DNA of 64,000 bases from Lysobacteraceae bacterium. GTDB lineage: Bacteria > Pseudomonadota > Gammaproteobacteria > Xanthomonadales > Xanthomonadaceae. The position numbers were made by a program, and so were the translations under genes. The DNA lies in assembly GCA_003241895.1 (NCBI GenBank), contig QBLY01000014.1, positions 1 to 64,000 of the forward strand, in the 5' to 3' direction. The first letter of the stretch is position 1. Every line of letters begins with the position of its first letter. The notes under the pieces were generated by a model that saw nothing but the letters and a program-made list of their open reading frames with translations, was not told the origin of the DNA and made no database searches. Shown here in pieces: positions 46,658-55,215 of the stretch.

Positions 46658-47290
46658 TTAACCGAGATTCCTCTGCGCATCCTCGTACCGCGAGTAGACG
46701 GTTGGGACGCGACCTTCAAAAGTCATTCGTCCAACGGTTTTCCGGTCGGTCCAGTACTCGGCGGTCAGCGAATCCGGTTTGAACTTTTGGCCATGCGTTC
46801 CGATTTGCGCAGCGCCAACGTGGCGCTCGCTGCGAACGCCGCGAAGCTCGACACCGGGCGTATTGGAGTAGACCACCGACACGTTGAAGCGATTTCCGCA
46901 GGCCTTCGGCTCGATGGCGTGGGCGAGCAGGCAGGATTCGGACTCGGGTGTCATCAGTTGAATCTGCAGTTTGCTCAAACTCTGCACGATACCCGCATAG
47001 GCCGTAACGGGCGGGGCATTCTCCCCGGTTTCTGGGTTGACCCAGTCGGATTGAATCGTCACCTTCCAAGTGCCACGAAGGTCGGGGCGGTCGAATAGCC
47101 AACCCTGAAACACGCGCAGCCGCCAGAGAAGATGCTCCATGAACAGCGCGACGACCACGAGGACGCCGACAACTGTGGTGAATGGGGCAAGGTGCTCCCA
47201 GGAGAGCTTCGTTCCTTGCAGCCAAAGCATCGCAGCCCATGCGGAAGTGGCGACGGCGAGCGCGGCGGTAATCTGAAGGCGCGTGAACAT
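46658..47290 (-). CDS. cap15: CBASS effector, Cap15-like two-TM beta-barrel protein
   Basis: The 210-residue protein has two membrane segments (about 5-25 and 33-58) followed by a beta-strand-rich domain (about 70-210, starting LRGTWKVTIQSDW). This is the SMODS-associated 2TM-beta architecture: Cap15 binds the CD-NTase product through the barrel, oligomerises and disrupts the inner membrane, killing infected cells. It begins three bases after the stop of the CD-NTase gene. The symbol rests on architecture and context rather than a search. Confidence 0.82.
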   Translation of the reverse strand: MFTRLQITAALAVATSAWAAMLWLQGTKLSWEHLAPFTTVVGVLVVVALFMEHLLWRLRVFQGWLFDRPDLRGTWKVTIQSDWVNPETGENAPPVTAYAGIVQSLSKLQIQLMTPESESCLLAHAIEPKACGNRFNVSVVYSNTPGVELRGVRSERHVGAAQIGTHGQKFKPDSLTAEYWTDRKTVGRMTFEGRVPTVYSRYEDAQRNLG

Positions 47291-47293
47291 GGC

Positions 47294-48208
47294 TCAAATA
47301 ATCCCTATGTATTTGCGGGCGCGGTCTACGAAAGCTTTGAATTGCGTTCGCTTCGCCTCGTTACCCTTCAACAAATATTTCAATTCGCTAACTTCGCCCC
47401 ATTCCCCGCAGAGCGTCATGCTCGACAGTTGGGTGGATAGGTGATTCAGCACGGCGGATACGTCCTCGTACCATGTGGCGTGCCTGAAACAACTATTGGG
47501 AGCGTTCCATACGAGGCATTCGACGTTAAATCCCTTCAGCGGCTTGGTTTCGGCGATGCCCTCATCGTCCATGATGTTGCGCAGTTTCTTAATGATGCGA
47601 ACAACGCCACGGTAAGCCCGCCCCGTTTCGTTGTTCTTGCCGTTGCCGTTTTCGTAATGCTGGTTCGGCCATTCGCGCGTGTCGTAGAGACGTTCAGGCC
47701 AGTTGATAATCCTCCCACCGCTGTCAGGCTGAAGCGCAGTGCCGCAGATGAAAGTTCCAGCGGTGCTGTACCTTCGATGCACGAGTAGCGGAACTACATC
47801 AGCGTCAACGCGGTAGGTGTTTTCGTGAATGTCGAATGCCTTGTCACCGCGAGTTACGTGTGCGGTTCCGAAGTAGTTAATTAGCGCCTTACCAATATCG
47901 TTCTTGAAATCGGCATAGCTGTAGGTCGCGTTTAAGTTGCCGAAGTCTGAGTACCCCTTCCCTTCTGGGTAATCAGCGAGGAATACGTTGCCGGTGTAGA
48001 GCACGCCGATGTCCACGTCGCTGTCTTGCCGCACGTTCACCCGGTTGCGGTAAGAGCCCTGAACAAACACCTTGCTCAGTGAAGCTACTTTGTCATCAGC
48101 GGCGAGTGCCTTCTTGATTGCGGTAATCGCGTTCTCGATCTTGTCGGTTTCGGTCTTGCTGGGCGACTGCGCCCACGTGCTAAAACGATCATTCCATGTC
48201 GTGCTCAC
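47294..48208 (-). CDS. CBASS CD-NTase (cGAS/DncV-like nucleotidyltransferase)
   Basis: The 304-residue enzyme has the polymerase-beta-type active site: Gly51-Ser52 in FVQGSYRN, Asp64 and Asp66 in DSDVD, and a third acid Asp137 in VDADVVP. It should make a cyclic oligonucleotide second messenger on phage infection, which activates the membrane effector encoded three bases downstream. No Cap2/Cap3 or HORMA/TRIP13 genes are present, so this is a minimal type I CBASS. The clade and nucleotide product cannot be decided by eye. Confidence 0.88.
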   Translation of the reverse strand: MSTTWNDRFSTWAQSPSKTETDKIENAITAIKKALAADDKVASLSKVFVQGSYRNRVNVRQDSDVDIGVLYTGNVFLADYPEGKGYSDFGNLNATYSYADFKNDIGKALINYFGTAHVTRGDKAFDIHENTYRVDADVVPLLVHRRYSTAGTFICGTALQPDSGGRIINWPERLYDTREWPNQHYENGNGKNNETGRAYRGVVRIIKKLRNIMDDEGIAETKPLKGFNVECLVWNAPNSCFRHATWYEDVSAVLNHLSTQLSSMTLCGEWGEVSELKYLLKGNEAKRTQFKAFVDRARKYIGII

Positions 48209-48293
48209 AAATCCCCCTTTCGTTGGAAGCTCCCCCGGACAATATGGGTTGTGACGGCTATCACGCGTTTTAAGGGGCTGCCCCGGCTTACCC

Positions 48294-48506
48294 CTAAGCC
48301 CGTAACGTCAAGCGCTTGCCAGTGACGACGATCTCGAAGGTCTGGTCATCTATGCGGTTTAGCGCGCCGCTGCCCGAAAGGTGAAACGAGGGCAAGCCTT
48401 CAATGCGGCCTGGTCCACTCAAGTCGCCGGTATTGATGTAGCTACGGCGAATTTGGACGGCGTAGCGGTTTCCCTCGTCGTCGAAGGCGTCGAACATGTC
48501 CGTCAT
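48294..48506 (-). CDS. small hypothetical protein upstream of CBASS
   Basis: The 70-residue protein has an ATG start with GGAGA at good spacing. The sequence suggests a small beta-rich domain (GNRYAVQIRRSYI, FHLSGSGALNRID, FEIVVTGKRLTL). It lies 85 bases upstream of the CD-NTase gene in the same direction, so co-transcription is possible, but no CBASS component I know looks like it. Function unknown. Confidence 0.55.
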   Translation of the reverse strand: MTDMFDAFDDEGNRYAVQIRRSYINTGDLSGPGRIEGLPSFHLSGSGALNRIDDQTFEIVVTGKRLTLRA

Positions 48507-48851
48507 GGTGATTTCTCCGATGGGCCAGTGCTTAGCGTCGCAGAACTTTGTCTCGGACGCTGCGACTGCTCAGGGTGCGAGTCGGGCAGGGCCGCCGGGT
48601 CCACAGAACAGGTCGACGATGCGTCCTAGAGGTCGTAGCGCCGTGTAGCGGAGCCTACAGGTCGAATACGGGTGGTGCCGGACTGCGCAAGACAAAAGGA
48701 CTAGACCGCGAAGCCTAACTCCTTGTTTTTACGGATGCCGGAGATGGGGCTCAAACGACGCCCCCCCGGTTGTGAGTAGCGCTCCGTTGGTGCATTGTCG
48801 GCACTGATGGTAAATCTGGAAGGCAGCAAGTAAGGATAGCGAGGACGTCCC
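48507..48851. other. intergenic region, no gene seen
   Basis: 345 bases between two divergent genes (a 70-aa protein to the left, a 161-aa protein to the right). It must contain their promoters. I see no repeat or gene; a GC-rich stem near 48741-48765 vaguely resembles a tRNA T-arm but lacks the conserved TTC loop. Confidence 0.4.
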
Positions 48852-49337
48852 ATGTTTGGATTCTTTGAGCGACGCAAAGCAATCAAGGATGCGAGAGCAA
48901 GGATAGGGGTCGAACTTCATCGTCAGCTCAAAGCAGCAATTTCCCAGGATGAGCGCCTCACTGAAAAGAACTTGAGTTCAGCTTTTACCGTTGGCTATAT
49001 CTATTGGTTTGTTCGAATGGGCTTTAGTCTTCAAGGGATCGACGGCGGGGAAGTTGTTGATGAACAGCTCAAGTTGGTATGCGACGGTGTAATGCCAAGC
49101 GGGAAGCTGCACGAAATTTTTCAGCGTCAATTGGCAGCGCTTGAAACTGCACAGGGGATGAAGGATCAGACATCGCCAATGGGCCTTGGCGAGATTTTGC
49201 CTGCAGACCTAACGAAGCTTTTTGAGGCTGGCGCAGAGGCTGGCTTGTCAGACGCGGCTGCACTTTCCGCGAATCCAAGTAACTTCAAACATTACCTGGT
49301 TGGCGAGAAACTGCACTACATTACCGTAGCCAAGTAG
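48852..49337 (+). CDS. hypothetical protein, 161 aa
   Basis: Mostly helical protein with a basic start (MFGFFERRKAIKDARARIG) and a central hydrophobic stretch (AFTVGYIYWFVRMGF, about 44-58) that could pack in a core or touch the membrane. The C-terminal half is acidic. Base composition is lower in GC than the chromosome, supporting island membership. No known motif, so no function is offered. Confidence 0.62.
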   Translation: MFGFFERRKAIKDARARIGVELHRQLKAAISQDERLTEKNLSSAFTVGYIYWFVRMGFSLQGIDGGEVVDEQLKLVCDGVMPSGKLHEIFQRQLAALETAQGMKDQTSPMGLGEILPADLTKLFEAGAEAGLSDAAALSANPSNFKHYLVGEKLHYITVAK

Positions 49338-49513
49338 CTTGAACAGATTTTCATCTGCTATTAAATGCTTGATCAGCTGAGCCCAGCGCTACCGCTTGTT
49401 CCACAAGGATGATCGTGGCTTCGGGCGTGACGAGTTAGCCTAGAGGTCCGCTGAAGGGTCATTACACTCGCCAGTTGTCCGTCGCCCCTACACCCACGAG
49501 TCTGGAGGCAAAT

Positions 49514-50074
49514 GTGAGCGAACGTTTCCCGGAGTTCCTCGTCAATGCAAATGGCCAAGCGCCCAGAAACCTTAAGGACGCCATTCGCCTCGTCGGGACA
49601 GCGTCAGCAGGATTTCGAGCCAGTTGGGGAGAGGGCCTTAAAGAAGACGCACTCGAGACAAGCCAAGAAGCATTCAAAGATCTTGATTACATTCAGAATG
49701 AAATACTTCGCCAGCGCGACTTTAGGAAGACCGATGTTGGCTGGCTCCAATCGCCCTTTAAACTGGCGCTAATGGCCCACGTGGGACAGATAGTAGATCC
49801 GGTTTCTGACGGCGATGTGCTGGCGTTTAATCTATTGCCGCAAGGCGCTGGCGCCTTACCCTCGAATCCAGCGCCATCGCCATTGTCGCTCGAAGAATCT
49901 TTCAACAAGCTGAAGCACAGGTCGATATTCGCGCTGAACTTTGCGTTGCCTCCGGCCGGCGGGCACCTTCTGTACGCTCTAACCCCAGCAAGCATGGGGC
50001 GTCTGGCAACAGTCTGTGAGGTAGACATAGCTACCCTCCTTGGAGCATGCCGCAAAGTAGTACCGCTCATTTGA
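49514..50074 (+). CDS. hypothetical protein near the right end of the island
   Basis: The 186-residue protein starts at the GTG at 49514, which has GGAGG six bases upstream; an in-frame TTG at 49475 would add 13 residues without a ribosome site. The N-terminal part is helical (QEAFKDLDYIQNEILRQRDF) and the middle is Pro/Ser-rich. It carries no recognised motif. It is the last gene before the right junction, 299 bases away; that gap shows no gene and should include recombinase-binding sites. Confidence 0.6.
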   Translation: MSERFPEFLVNANGQAPRNLKDAIRLVGTASAGFRASWGEGLKEDALETSQEAFKDLDYIQNEILRQRDFRKTDVGWLQSPFKLALMAHVGQIVDPVSDGDVLAFNLLPQGAGALPSNPAPSPLSLEESFNKLKHRSIFALNFALPPAGGHLLYALTPASMGRLATVCEVDIATLLGACRKVVPLI

Positions 50075-50373
50075 TGGCCAACAGCCCCACCAATTCTCGC
50101 GTCGCGGCGCCGCCTAACTCAGCGCTCCCAGCCTTAGGCGGACCTCAGCAACTCGACTCGTTTGGTTAGCTTCGGGAGCAGTTGCCAAAATTGCTCATCC
50201 TCTTGGCGCCAAGGATTGGTCAACGCCTCGATCGGGAATCATCTCGGTCTGACGTGGGGGTCATAGTCGAGCCCCACTCTCACCGCCATAGTCCCCGAAA
50301 ATTGTTACTTCCGCCAAACATTTGATTTGGCTGAAAAAGGCGGTAGTTAACAGTTACGAGGCACCCGGAACGC

Positions 50374-50377
50374 ATGA
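50374..50377. other. right junction of the island in comM (attR-like, ATGA)
   Basis: ATGA at the point where comM coding sequence resumes (NPCPCGWAG). It duplicates the ATGA at the left junction. Upstream, inside the island, GTTAACAGTTACGAGG (50346-50361) loosely recalls GTTACAGATCGTTAGG near the left end (24379-24394), a possible recombinase-binding relic. Confidence 0.8.
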
Positions 50378-50862
50378 ACCCCTGCCCCTGCGGCTGGGCC
50401 GGCGACCCCTCGGGCCGCTGCGGCTGCAGCGCCGAAATGGTGCATCGCTACCGCGCCAAGCTCTCGGGTCCGCTGATGGACCGCATCGACCTGCAGCTGG
50501 CCGTGCCGCGCCTGCCCCCGCAGGACATGCGCCCCGACGCCCCGCGCGGCGAAGCCAGTGCCCCCGTGCGCGAGCGCGTGCTGGCCGCCCGCGAACGCCA
50601 GTTCGCGCGCGGCGGCACCCTCAACGCCCACTTCAACCAGGCCCAGACCGAAGCGCACTGCCTGCTGGCGCCGCGCGACCAGGCCCTGCTGGAAAGCGCG
50701 ATGGAATCCCTGCAGCTCTCGGCCCGCGCCATGCACCGCATCCTGCGCGTGGCCCGCACCATCGCCGACCTGGCCGCCAGCGACGCCATCGCCACCGCCC
50801 ATCTGGCCGAGGCGCTGGGCTATCGGCTGCTCGATCGCGGCGCCGCCGGCCAGACGGCGTGA
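50374..50862 (+). pseudogene. comM: comM, 3' part, separated by the genomic island
   Basis: Encodes the C-terminal 162 residues of ComM, beginning at the highly conserved NPCPCGWAGD and containing the arginine-rich LSGPLMDRIDLQL and the helical SARAMHRILRVARTIADLA. The part lacks the ATPase motifs. By chance it opens with ATG (the duplicated core), but no good ribosome site precedes it, so separate expression is doubtful. The stop is one base from the end of the convergent dehydrogenase gene. Confidence 0.95.
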
Positions 50863-50863
50863 A

Positions 50864-52057
50864 CTAGACCGACGGCGCCAGGTGCGCCGGCTGCACCGGC
50901 ACCAGCTGGTCGAGCTCCATCGTCCGCATCTCGCCCGAGCGCAGGCCAAAGCCGACGATCGCGATCGGCCCTTCGCGCAGCGCAGGCAGGTCCAGGGCCT
51001 CCTCCACCGCACGGTCGCTGATGGCTGCGGTGACGAAGCAGCCCAGGCCCAGATCGGTGGCCGACAGGTACATGGTCTGCGACAGGTGGCCCACGTCCAG
51101 GTGCACCACGCGCCAGGCCTTGGTGTGCCGGCGGTACTTCCAGAACAGGCGGTCGAAGCGCGCCGTCATCACCACCATCACCGGCGCATTGTTGAACCAG
51201 TCCTGGCCGGCCACGAACCGGTGCGCCAAGCCGGCAGCCTCGTCGGCCGACAGCCTCCGCATCGGTTCCAGCGCATGGTCCATCGACAGGTAGTGGTAGA
51301 TGCCTGGGGCGAGCCCTTCCACGCGCTGAACCAGCACGTAGGCTTCCACCGCATGCAGCCCGCCGCCGGCCGGGCTGTTCTTCTTCACGGCCACGGCGCC
51401 GGGCGCCAGTTCGCGCGTGCCCACGGCGCCCCACACCCGCCGCATCATCGTCGCGAACTCCGCCTGGCCCAGCACGGCCTCGCCGTCGAAGTTGCGGCAG
51501 GTCCGGCGCGCCGCCAGCAGCGCATCGAAGTCGCTGGCCAGGGGCGCGGCCAGCGGCAGCGGCGCGGCCGCAGGCGCACGACGGTAGGCCGGCTCGGGTG
51601 CGGCGCCGAAGGCTTCGACCATCTGTTCGCTGCTCATCATCAGCCCGCGCTCATTGCGGGCCTGGATGTCCACCTCGCCCCAGCCGCCGTGTGCGTGGGC
51701 CACCAGCGCCAGCGGCCACCAGGCGATGTCGCGCGCGGTCTCGTCGCGCGCGCGCCAGGCGGCCTGTTTGTCGCCATGCTCAGCCAGCAGCAGGCCGACG
51801 GCCAGCAGCGAGTCCACGATGGCGGCGTCGTGCCGCTCGCGCAGCTCGGCCAGCTCCACCCAATCGTCTCGGGAGGCGGCCTGCAGCACGGCAAGCTGTT
51901 CCAACGTCACCGGCTCGGCCGCGGCAAGCTGAGGCGCGTACGCCAGCCAGCGCACGCTGCTGTCCATGCCGTCGCCGCCTTCGAGCAGGCTGGCGAAGGA
52001 AAAGCGGGGCGCCTGGTCCAACTCCACCACGAGCTGGTGGCAACGACGAACACGCAT
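50864..52057 (-). CDS. SagB-type dehydrogenase, putative peptide maturation enzyme
   Basis: Flavin-dependent nitroreductase-fold protein of 397 residues. The C-terminal half (about 185-397) has the SagB-like SARRTCRNF-type FMN segment (LLAARRTCRNFDGEAVL), SPAGGGLHAVEAYVLV and HLDVGHLSQTMYLSATDLGLGCF. SagB enzymes oxidise azolines to azoles in peptide natural products. The N-terminal half is specific to this group. The ATG at 52057 is chosen because upstream codons are compositionally odd. It is divergent from a RiPP-precursor-like gene, 163 bases away. Confidence 0.83.
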   Translation of the reverse strand: MRVRRCHQLVVELDQAPRFSFASLLEGGDGMDSSVRWLAYAPQLAAAEPVTLEQLAVLQAASRDDWVELAELRERHDAAIVDSLLAVGLLLAEHGDKQAAWRARDETARDIAWWPLALVAHAHGGWGEVDIQARNERGLMMSSEQMVEAFGAAPEPAYRRAPAAAPLPLAAPLASDFDALLAARRTCRNFDGEAVLGQAEFATMMRRVWGAVGTRELAPGAVAVKKNSPAGGGLHAVEAYVLVQRVEGLAPGIYHYLSMDHALEPMRRLSADEAAGLAHRFVAGQDWFNNAPVMVVMTARFDRLFWKYRRHTKAWRVVHLDVGHLSQTMYLSATDLGLGCFVTAAISDRAVEEALDLPALREGPIAIVGFGLRSGEMRTMELDQLVPVQPAHLAPSV

Positions 52058-52220
52058 GGCTTGCAGATCCGGAAAGGCGGGCGGGTGACAGTGACATCCG
52101 GGCGGTTTATCTTGCAACTGCGATCCGCACGGCGCCCGCCTCACCGGGGCAACCGCTGCAGACGACCCAGCCGACCCGGACCGGGCCACGGCTTATTGCA
52201 CCACCACCAGGGGACACACC

Positions 52221-52508
52221 ATGCCGTTCAAGCTTTCCGAGGACATCGTCGACACGCTGCTGGACAAACTCTCCACCGACGACGCGTTCCGCGACCAGTT
52301 CCAGAAGGACCCGCGCCAGGCGCTGGCCTCCGTCGGCCACGTCGACGCCAAGGACACCACCGTCGACGAAGGCGCCTGGGCCTGCATGGGCGTGAACCAG
52401 CTGGCCAGCAAGGAAGCCATCAAAGCCAGCCGGGATGCGCTGCGTACCCAGCTGCTGGCGGAGAAAGGCGCGCAAAACCCGATCTCGCTCGAGGTTGCGA
52501 AGCGTTGA
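52221..52508 (+). CDS. NHLP-type RiPP precursor-like peptide
   Basis: The 95-residue peptide has a helical leader typical of NHLP/Nif11-related precursors: VDTLLDKLSTDDAFRDQFQKDPRQALASVG (residues 10-39, written here in family terms as a D-x-FR...DP..AL...G pattern). Then comes an acidic spacer and a possible core from about 50 with a single Cys55 in AWACMG. The tail is unusually long and Lys-rich. AGGGGA precedes the ATG. Flanked by a SagB-like dehydrogenase and a cyclase, it is the probable substrate of both. No protease or transporter gene is adjacent. Confidence 0.8.
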   Translation: MPFKLSEDIVDTLLDKLSTDDAFRDQFQKDPRQALASVGHVDAKDTTVDEGAWACMGVNQLASKEAIKASRDALRTQLLAEKGAQNPISLEVAKR

Positions 52509-52511
52509 GCC

Positions 52512-55151
52512 TCAGCGCTTGCTGAAACGATGCTGGACCGGCGCGAGCCGGTCCGCATCCGGCCAGGCGGCCTTGAAGGCCACGAGTGCCTGGTCGGCTT
52601 CGGCGACTTGGCCGCGCTGCCGACGGTGGTCGGCACCGGCCCGCAGCGCCAAAGAACTCTCGGCCACGTTCATGGCCTGCCAGTGGCCCAAGCTGCTGCT
52701 TTCGGCAAAGGCGCGCCCGCGGTTTCGTGCCAGCCAGTCCGCCGTGGCGGCCGCTTCCGCCCATTGCCCTGCGGCCGCCTGTGCACGCATCAGCACGGCG
52801 CGTTCGAAGTAGCTTCCATCGGGCCCGTCCACTTTCATCGGCAGCGCCGCCATCGCCCCTTGGGCGTCGCCGGAAGCCAGCGCAATTTCCGCTTCGACCG
52901 ACCGGCGCATGGCGGCATTGGCCGGGTAAGCCGCTACCAGCGGGTCATCGCGCACCAGCGCCAGCATGCGCCGTGCCAAATCGGCATTCCCGGAATTGGC
53001 AGCCATCCAGCCAGCGGCCAAGGCCTGGAACACCACGTGGCGGCGCAGCAGGCTGTCGGCGTCCTTGAGCCTGACGGCCTGGGCATCGGCGTGAGCCCTC
53101 AGGTCGGCGGCAAAGGTGGCATCCGGGGCCAGGCTGCGCAGCGTCAGGGTGATCCCCGCCTGGTTCCAGCGATGGAGATCGGTGACCTCGGGAGCTTGGG
53201 TGGCCTGCTCCAGCGCGCGGCTCGCCGCGAGCGCTTTACCGTACTGGCCGCGGTCGAGGGGCAGCGACACTTCGATCAGCCGGGCCTCGATGTCGCTGGC
53301 CACCGAACCGCTGGCGCGCTGGGTGGCCATCTCGCGTTCGGCCTCGCCATAGCGGCGCTGCGCCACGAAGGTTTCGATGTGGTCGCGCTTGAAGCCGCTG
53401 ACGCCCAGCGACTGCGCCAGCTCGAAATGCTCCTGGGCCTGCGCGTAGCGGTTCAAGGCCAGGTTGAGCAGGCCCGCCAGGTATTGCGCCGTGCCGCGGC
53501 GTGGATTCTGCGTCGCCAGCGCCGGGCCGATCATCGCCAAAGCCTCGGCGCTGCGCAGCATGTCGTGGTGGGCGAAGTACGCGAAGTTGGAATGCGCGCG
53601 GAACTCATCGGGATAAATGTTGGCCAGCAGGGTGAAGCGCTCAAGTGCAGTGGCCGGCGAGTCAAGCGTGGCCGCCGCCCCGTCCAGGAACAGCGCTTCG
53701 CGTTGGCTGAGGTGGGTGCGGTTGGCTTCGGCCAATTCCAGGTACCGACGCGTAGCGGCGGCGTCGTTGTCGATATAGCGCATGAAAGCCAACTGCAGGT
53801 AGGCCATCGAGAACTGGTCGTCCAGCTTCACCGCCTGCTTGAACAACAGCTGCGCTTCGCCCAGCCGCGACTCGTAGCGCGCGCGCAAGCCCAGCGAGTA
53901 GGCGCGCAGCGCATCGAGGTTGCCCGTGGTCACCAGCTCCAGCGGCATGCTGGTTTTTTCGATACTGCCCACCGCCTCGCCCAGCCGGCCGCGAACCTTG
54001 GCCAGGGCGATGTCCAGAGCGGGCAGCACGTTGTCGGTGCCGGAGCCGTCGGCGCTTTCGCTGTAAACCGTGACACCGCTGTTGGGATCCACCACTTCCA
54101 GGCTGATGCGCACCGCACCGCCCACTTCGGCGATGGTCGGCAGGATGACGGCCTTGGCGCCTTCGCGCAGGGCGAGCTCAGCGGCCAGCTGGCGATCCAC
54201 GGGCTGGCCCTGGCGCTGCATGCGCTCAAGCGCGCGATCGATCTGCAGCTCTGAAATCAGGTTCACGTGACGGGACTGCTCCAGGCCCACGCGCAGCGCG
54301 GTGTCCAGGGATTGGTCGAATATCTTCTCGCCGGTGCGGTTCTGCAGGTCGGCCACCACCACCCAGTCGCGCTCGGCGAAGGCGATGGCGGGCGGACTGC
54401 GCAGGGCGCTCCAGAACAGGGCCAGGCCCACCACGCCCACCATCAGCACCTCCAGCGCCACCATCGGCGGCCGGCGCCAGACGGGCAGTTCGCGCCAGGC
54501 CTTGGCGCCCGACTCGGGCGCCCGCAGCGGCGACAGCCCGGGCTCGCCCACCTCGTGCACCAGCATCGGCGCGGGCACGCCCTTGAAGTTGTAGCGGCCG
54601 TGCATCAGCCAGCGCAGCTTGTTGCCCGCCTCGCCCAGCTCGCCCACGGCGCGGTGGCACAGGTTCTGGGCCATGCCCGACATCAGGATCTGGCCAGGCA
54701 GCGCCAGGTTCATCAGGCGCGCGGCCACCGGCTTGGCCAAGCCCTCGACCTCGAAGGCCTTGGCACCCGCCAGCACGTCCTTGGGCTCGTTGGCCCAGGT
54801 CATCACGTCGCCCACGTGCAGGCCAATGCGGGCCTTGAGGTCGAGCGCTTCCAGCGCACCCAGCTCGCGCAGGCCGCGCTGGTAGCGCAGGGCGAAGTCC
54901 AGGGCCTGGATCGGCCGCTCGAACAGCGCCAGCACACCGTCGGCCTTGTCGACCAGCTGGCCGTGGCACAGGTCCATCAGCTGCCGCAGCAGCTGGTCGT
55001 GGCGCTTGAGCAGGGCCACCGCCCGCATGTCGCCCAGCCGCTCCACCAGCGCCGTGGACTCGACGATGTCGCACAGCAGCACCGTCCGCAGCATCGGGGT
55101 CACCGGCGCGGTGTTCAGTGCATGGGTGGTGGGGACTTCTGGAACATTCAT
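52512..55151 (-). CDS. class III cyclase-domain/TPR protein, putative peptide modification system cyclase
   Basis: The 879-residue protein has an N-terminal class III nucleotidyl cyclase-like domain (about 20-210: LLCDIVESTALVERLGD with the first metal Asp, VDKADGVLALF with the second). One membrane segment follows (MVALEVLMVGVVGLALFWS, about 230-250), then a TolB/FlgO-like segment (about 265-385) and a long TPR-type helical region to the end. I recall this architecture annotated as a peptide modification system cyclase in Xanthomonadaceae. It is convergent with the precursor gene. Whether it makes cAMP or acts on the peptide is unknown. Confidence 0.8.
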   Translation of the reverse strand: MNVPEVPTTHALNTAPVTPMLRTVLLCDIVESTALVERLGDMRAVALLKRHDQLLRQLMDLCHGQLVDKADGVLALFERPIQALDFALRYQRGLRELGALEALDLKARIGLHVGDVMTWANEPKDVLAGAKAFEVEGLAKPVAARLMNLALPGQILMSGMAQNLCHRAVGELGEAGNKLRWLMHGRYNFKGVPAPMLVHEVGEPGLSPLRAPESGAKAWRELPVWRRPPMVALEVLMVGVVGLALFWSALRSPPAIAFAERDWVVVADLQNRTGEKIFDQSLDTALRVGLEQSRHVNLISELQIDRALERMQRQGQPVDRQLAAELALREGAKAVILPTIAEVGGAVRISLEVVDPNSGVTVYSESADGSGTDNVLPALDIALAKVRGRLGEAVGSIEKTSMPLELVTTGNLDALRAYSLGLRARYESRLGEAQLLFKQAVKLDDQFSMAYLQLAFMRYIDNDAAATRRYLELAEANRTHLSQREALFLDGAAATLDSPATALERFTLLANIYPDEFRAHSNFAYFAHHDMLRSAEALAMIGPALATQNPRRGTAQYLAGLLNLALNRYAQAQEHFELAQSLGVSGFKRDHIETFVAQRRYGEAEREMATQRASGSVASDIEARLIEVSLPLDRGQYGKALAASRALEQATQAPEVTDLHRWNQAGITLTLRSLAPDATFAADLRAHADAQAVRLKDADSLLRRHVVFQALAAGWMAANSGNADLARRMLALVRDDPLVAAYPANAAMRRSVEAEIALASGDAQGAMAALPMKVDGPDGSYFERAVLMRAQAAAGQWAEAAATADWLARNRGRAFAESSSLGHWQAMNVAESSLALRAGADHRRQRGQVAEADQALVAFKAAWPDADRLAPVQHRFSKR

Positions 55152-55215
55152 TCAGCGCAAGCCTGGACCGTCTTTCAGGGGTGAACGCGACCCCCGCGCG
55201 GCGCCGGCCACCGGC

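Larger units (their letters stand above)
24372..50373. mobile_element. 26-kb integrative genomic island in comM carrying a defence gene cluster and an integron
   Basis: The boundaries are defined by the two comM halves, which rejoin in frame at ATGA. At the left end is a Tn554-like operon of three tyrosine recombinases and a TnpC-like protein, transcribed inward. The cargo includes a methyltransferase-helicase-GIY-YIG operon, a SIR2 protein, an Mrr-like nuclease, an integron with cassettes and a two-gene CBASS. Much of the cargo (37.4-38.3, 42.4-43.7, 48.8-50.3 kb) is visibly more AT-rich than the flanking chromosome. I saw no long terminal inverted repeats, conjugation genes or replication genes. 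Confidence 0.93.

Noticed and set aside
48735-48775. Possible tRNA or tmRNA 3' fragment (stem GGGGC/GCCCC followed by CATCTCCGGCA-like sequence on the minus strand)
   Set aside because: The loop lacks the conserved TTCRA of a T-arm, and no other tRNA arm can be folded; kept only as a weak resemblance.
24372-50373. Terminal inverted repeats of the island
   Set aside because: The first and last 40 bases show only loose similarity (GTTACAG / GTTAACAG); tyrosine-recombinase elements do not need terminal inverted repeats.
24372-50373. AbaR/Tn7-like transposon in comM
   Set aside because: No tniA/tniB or DDE transposase genes are present; the movers are tyrosine recombinases.
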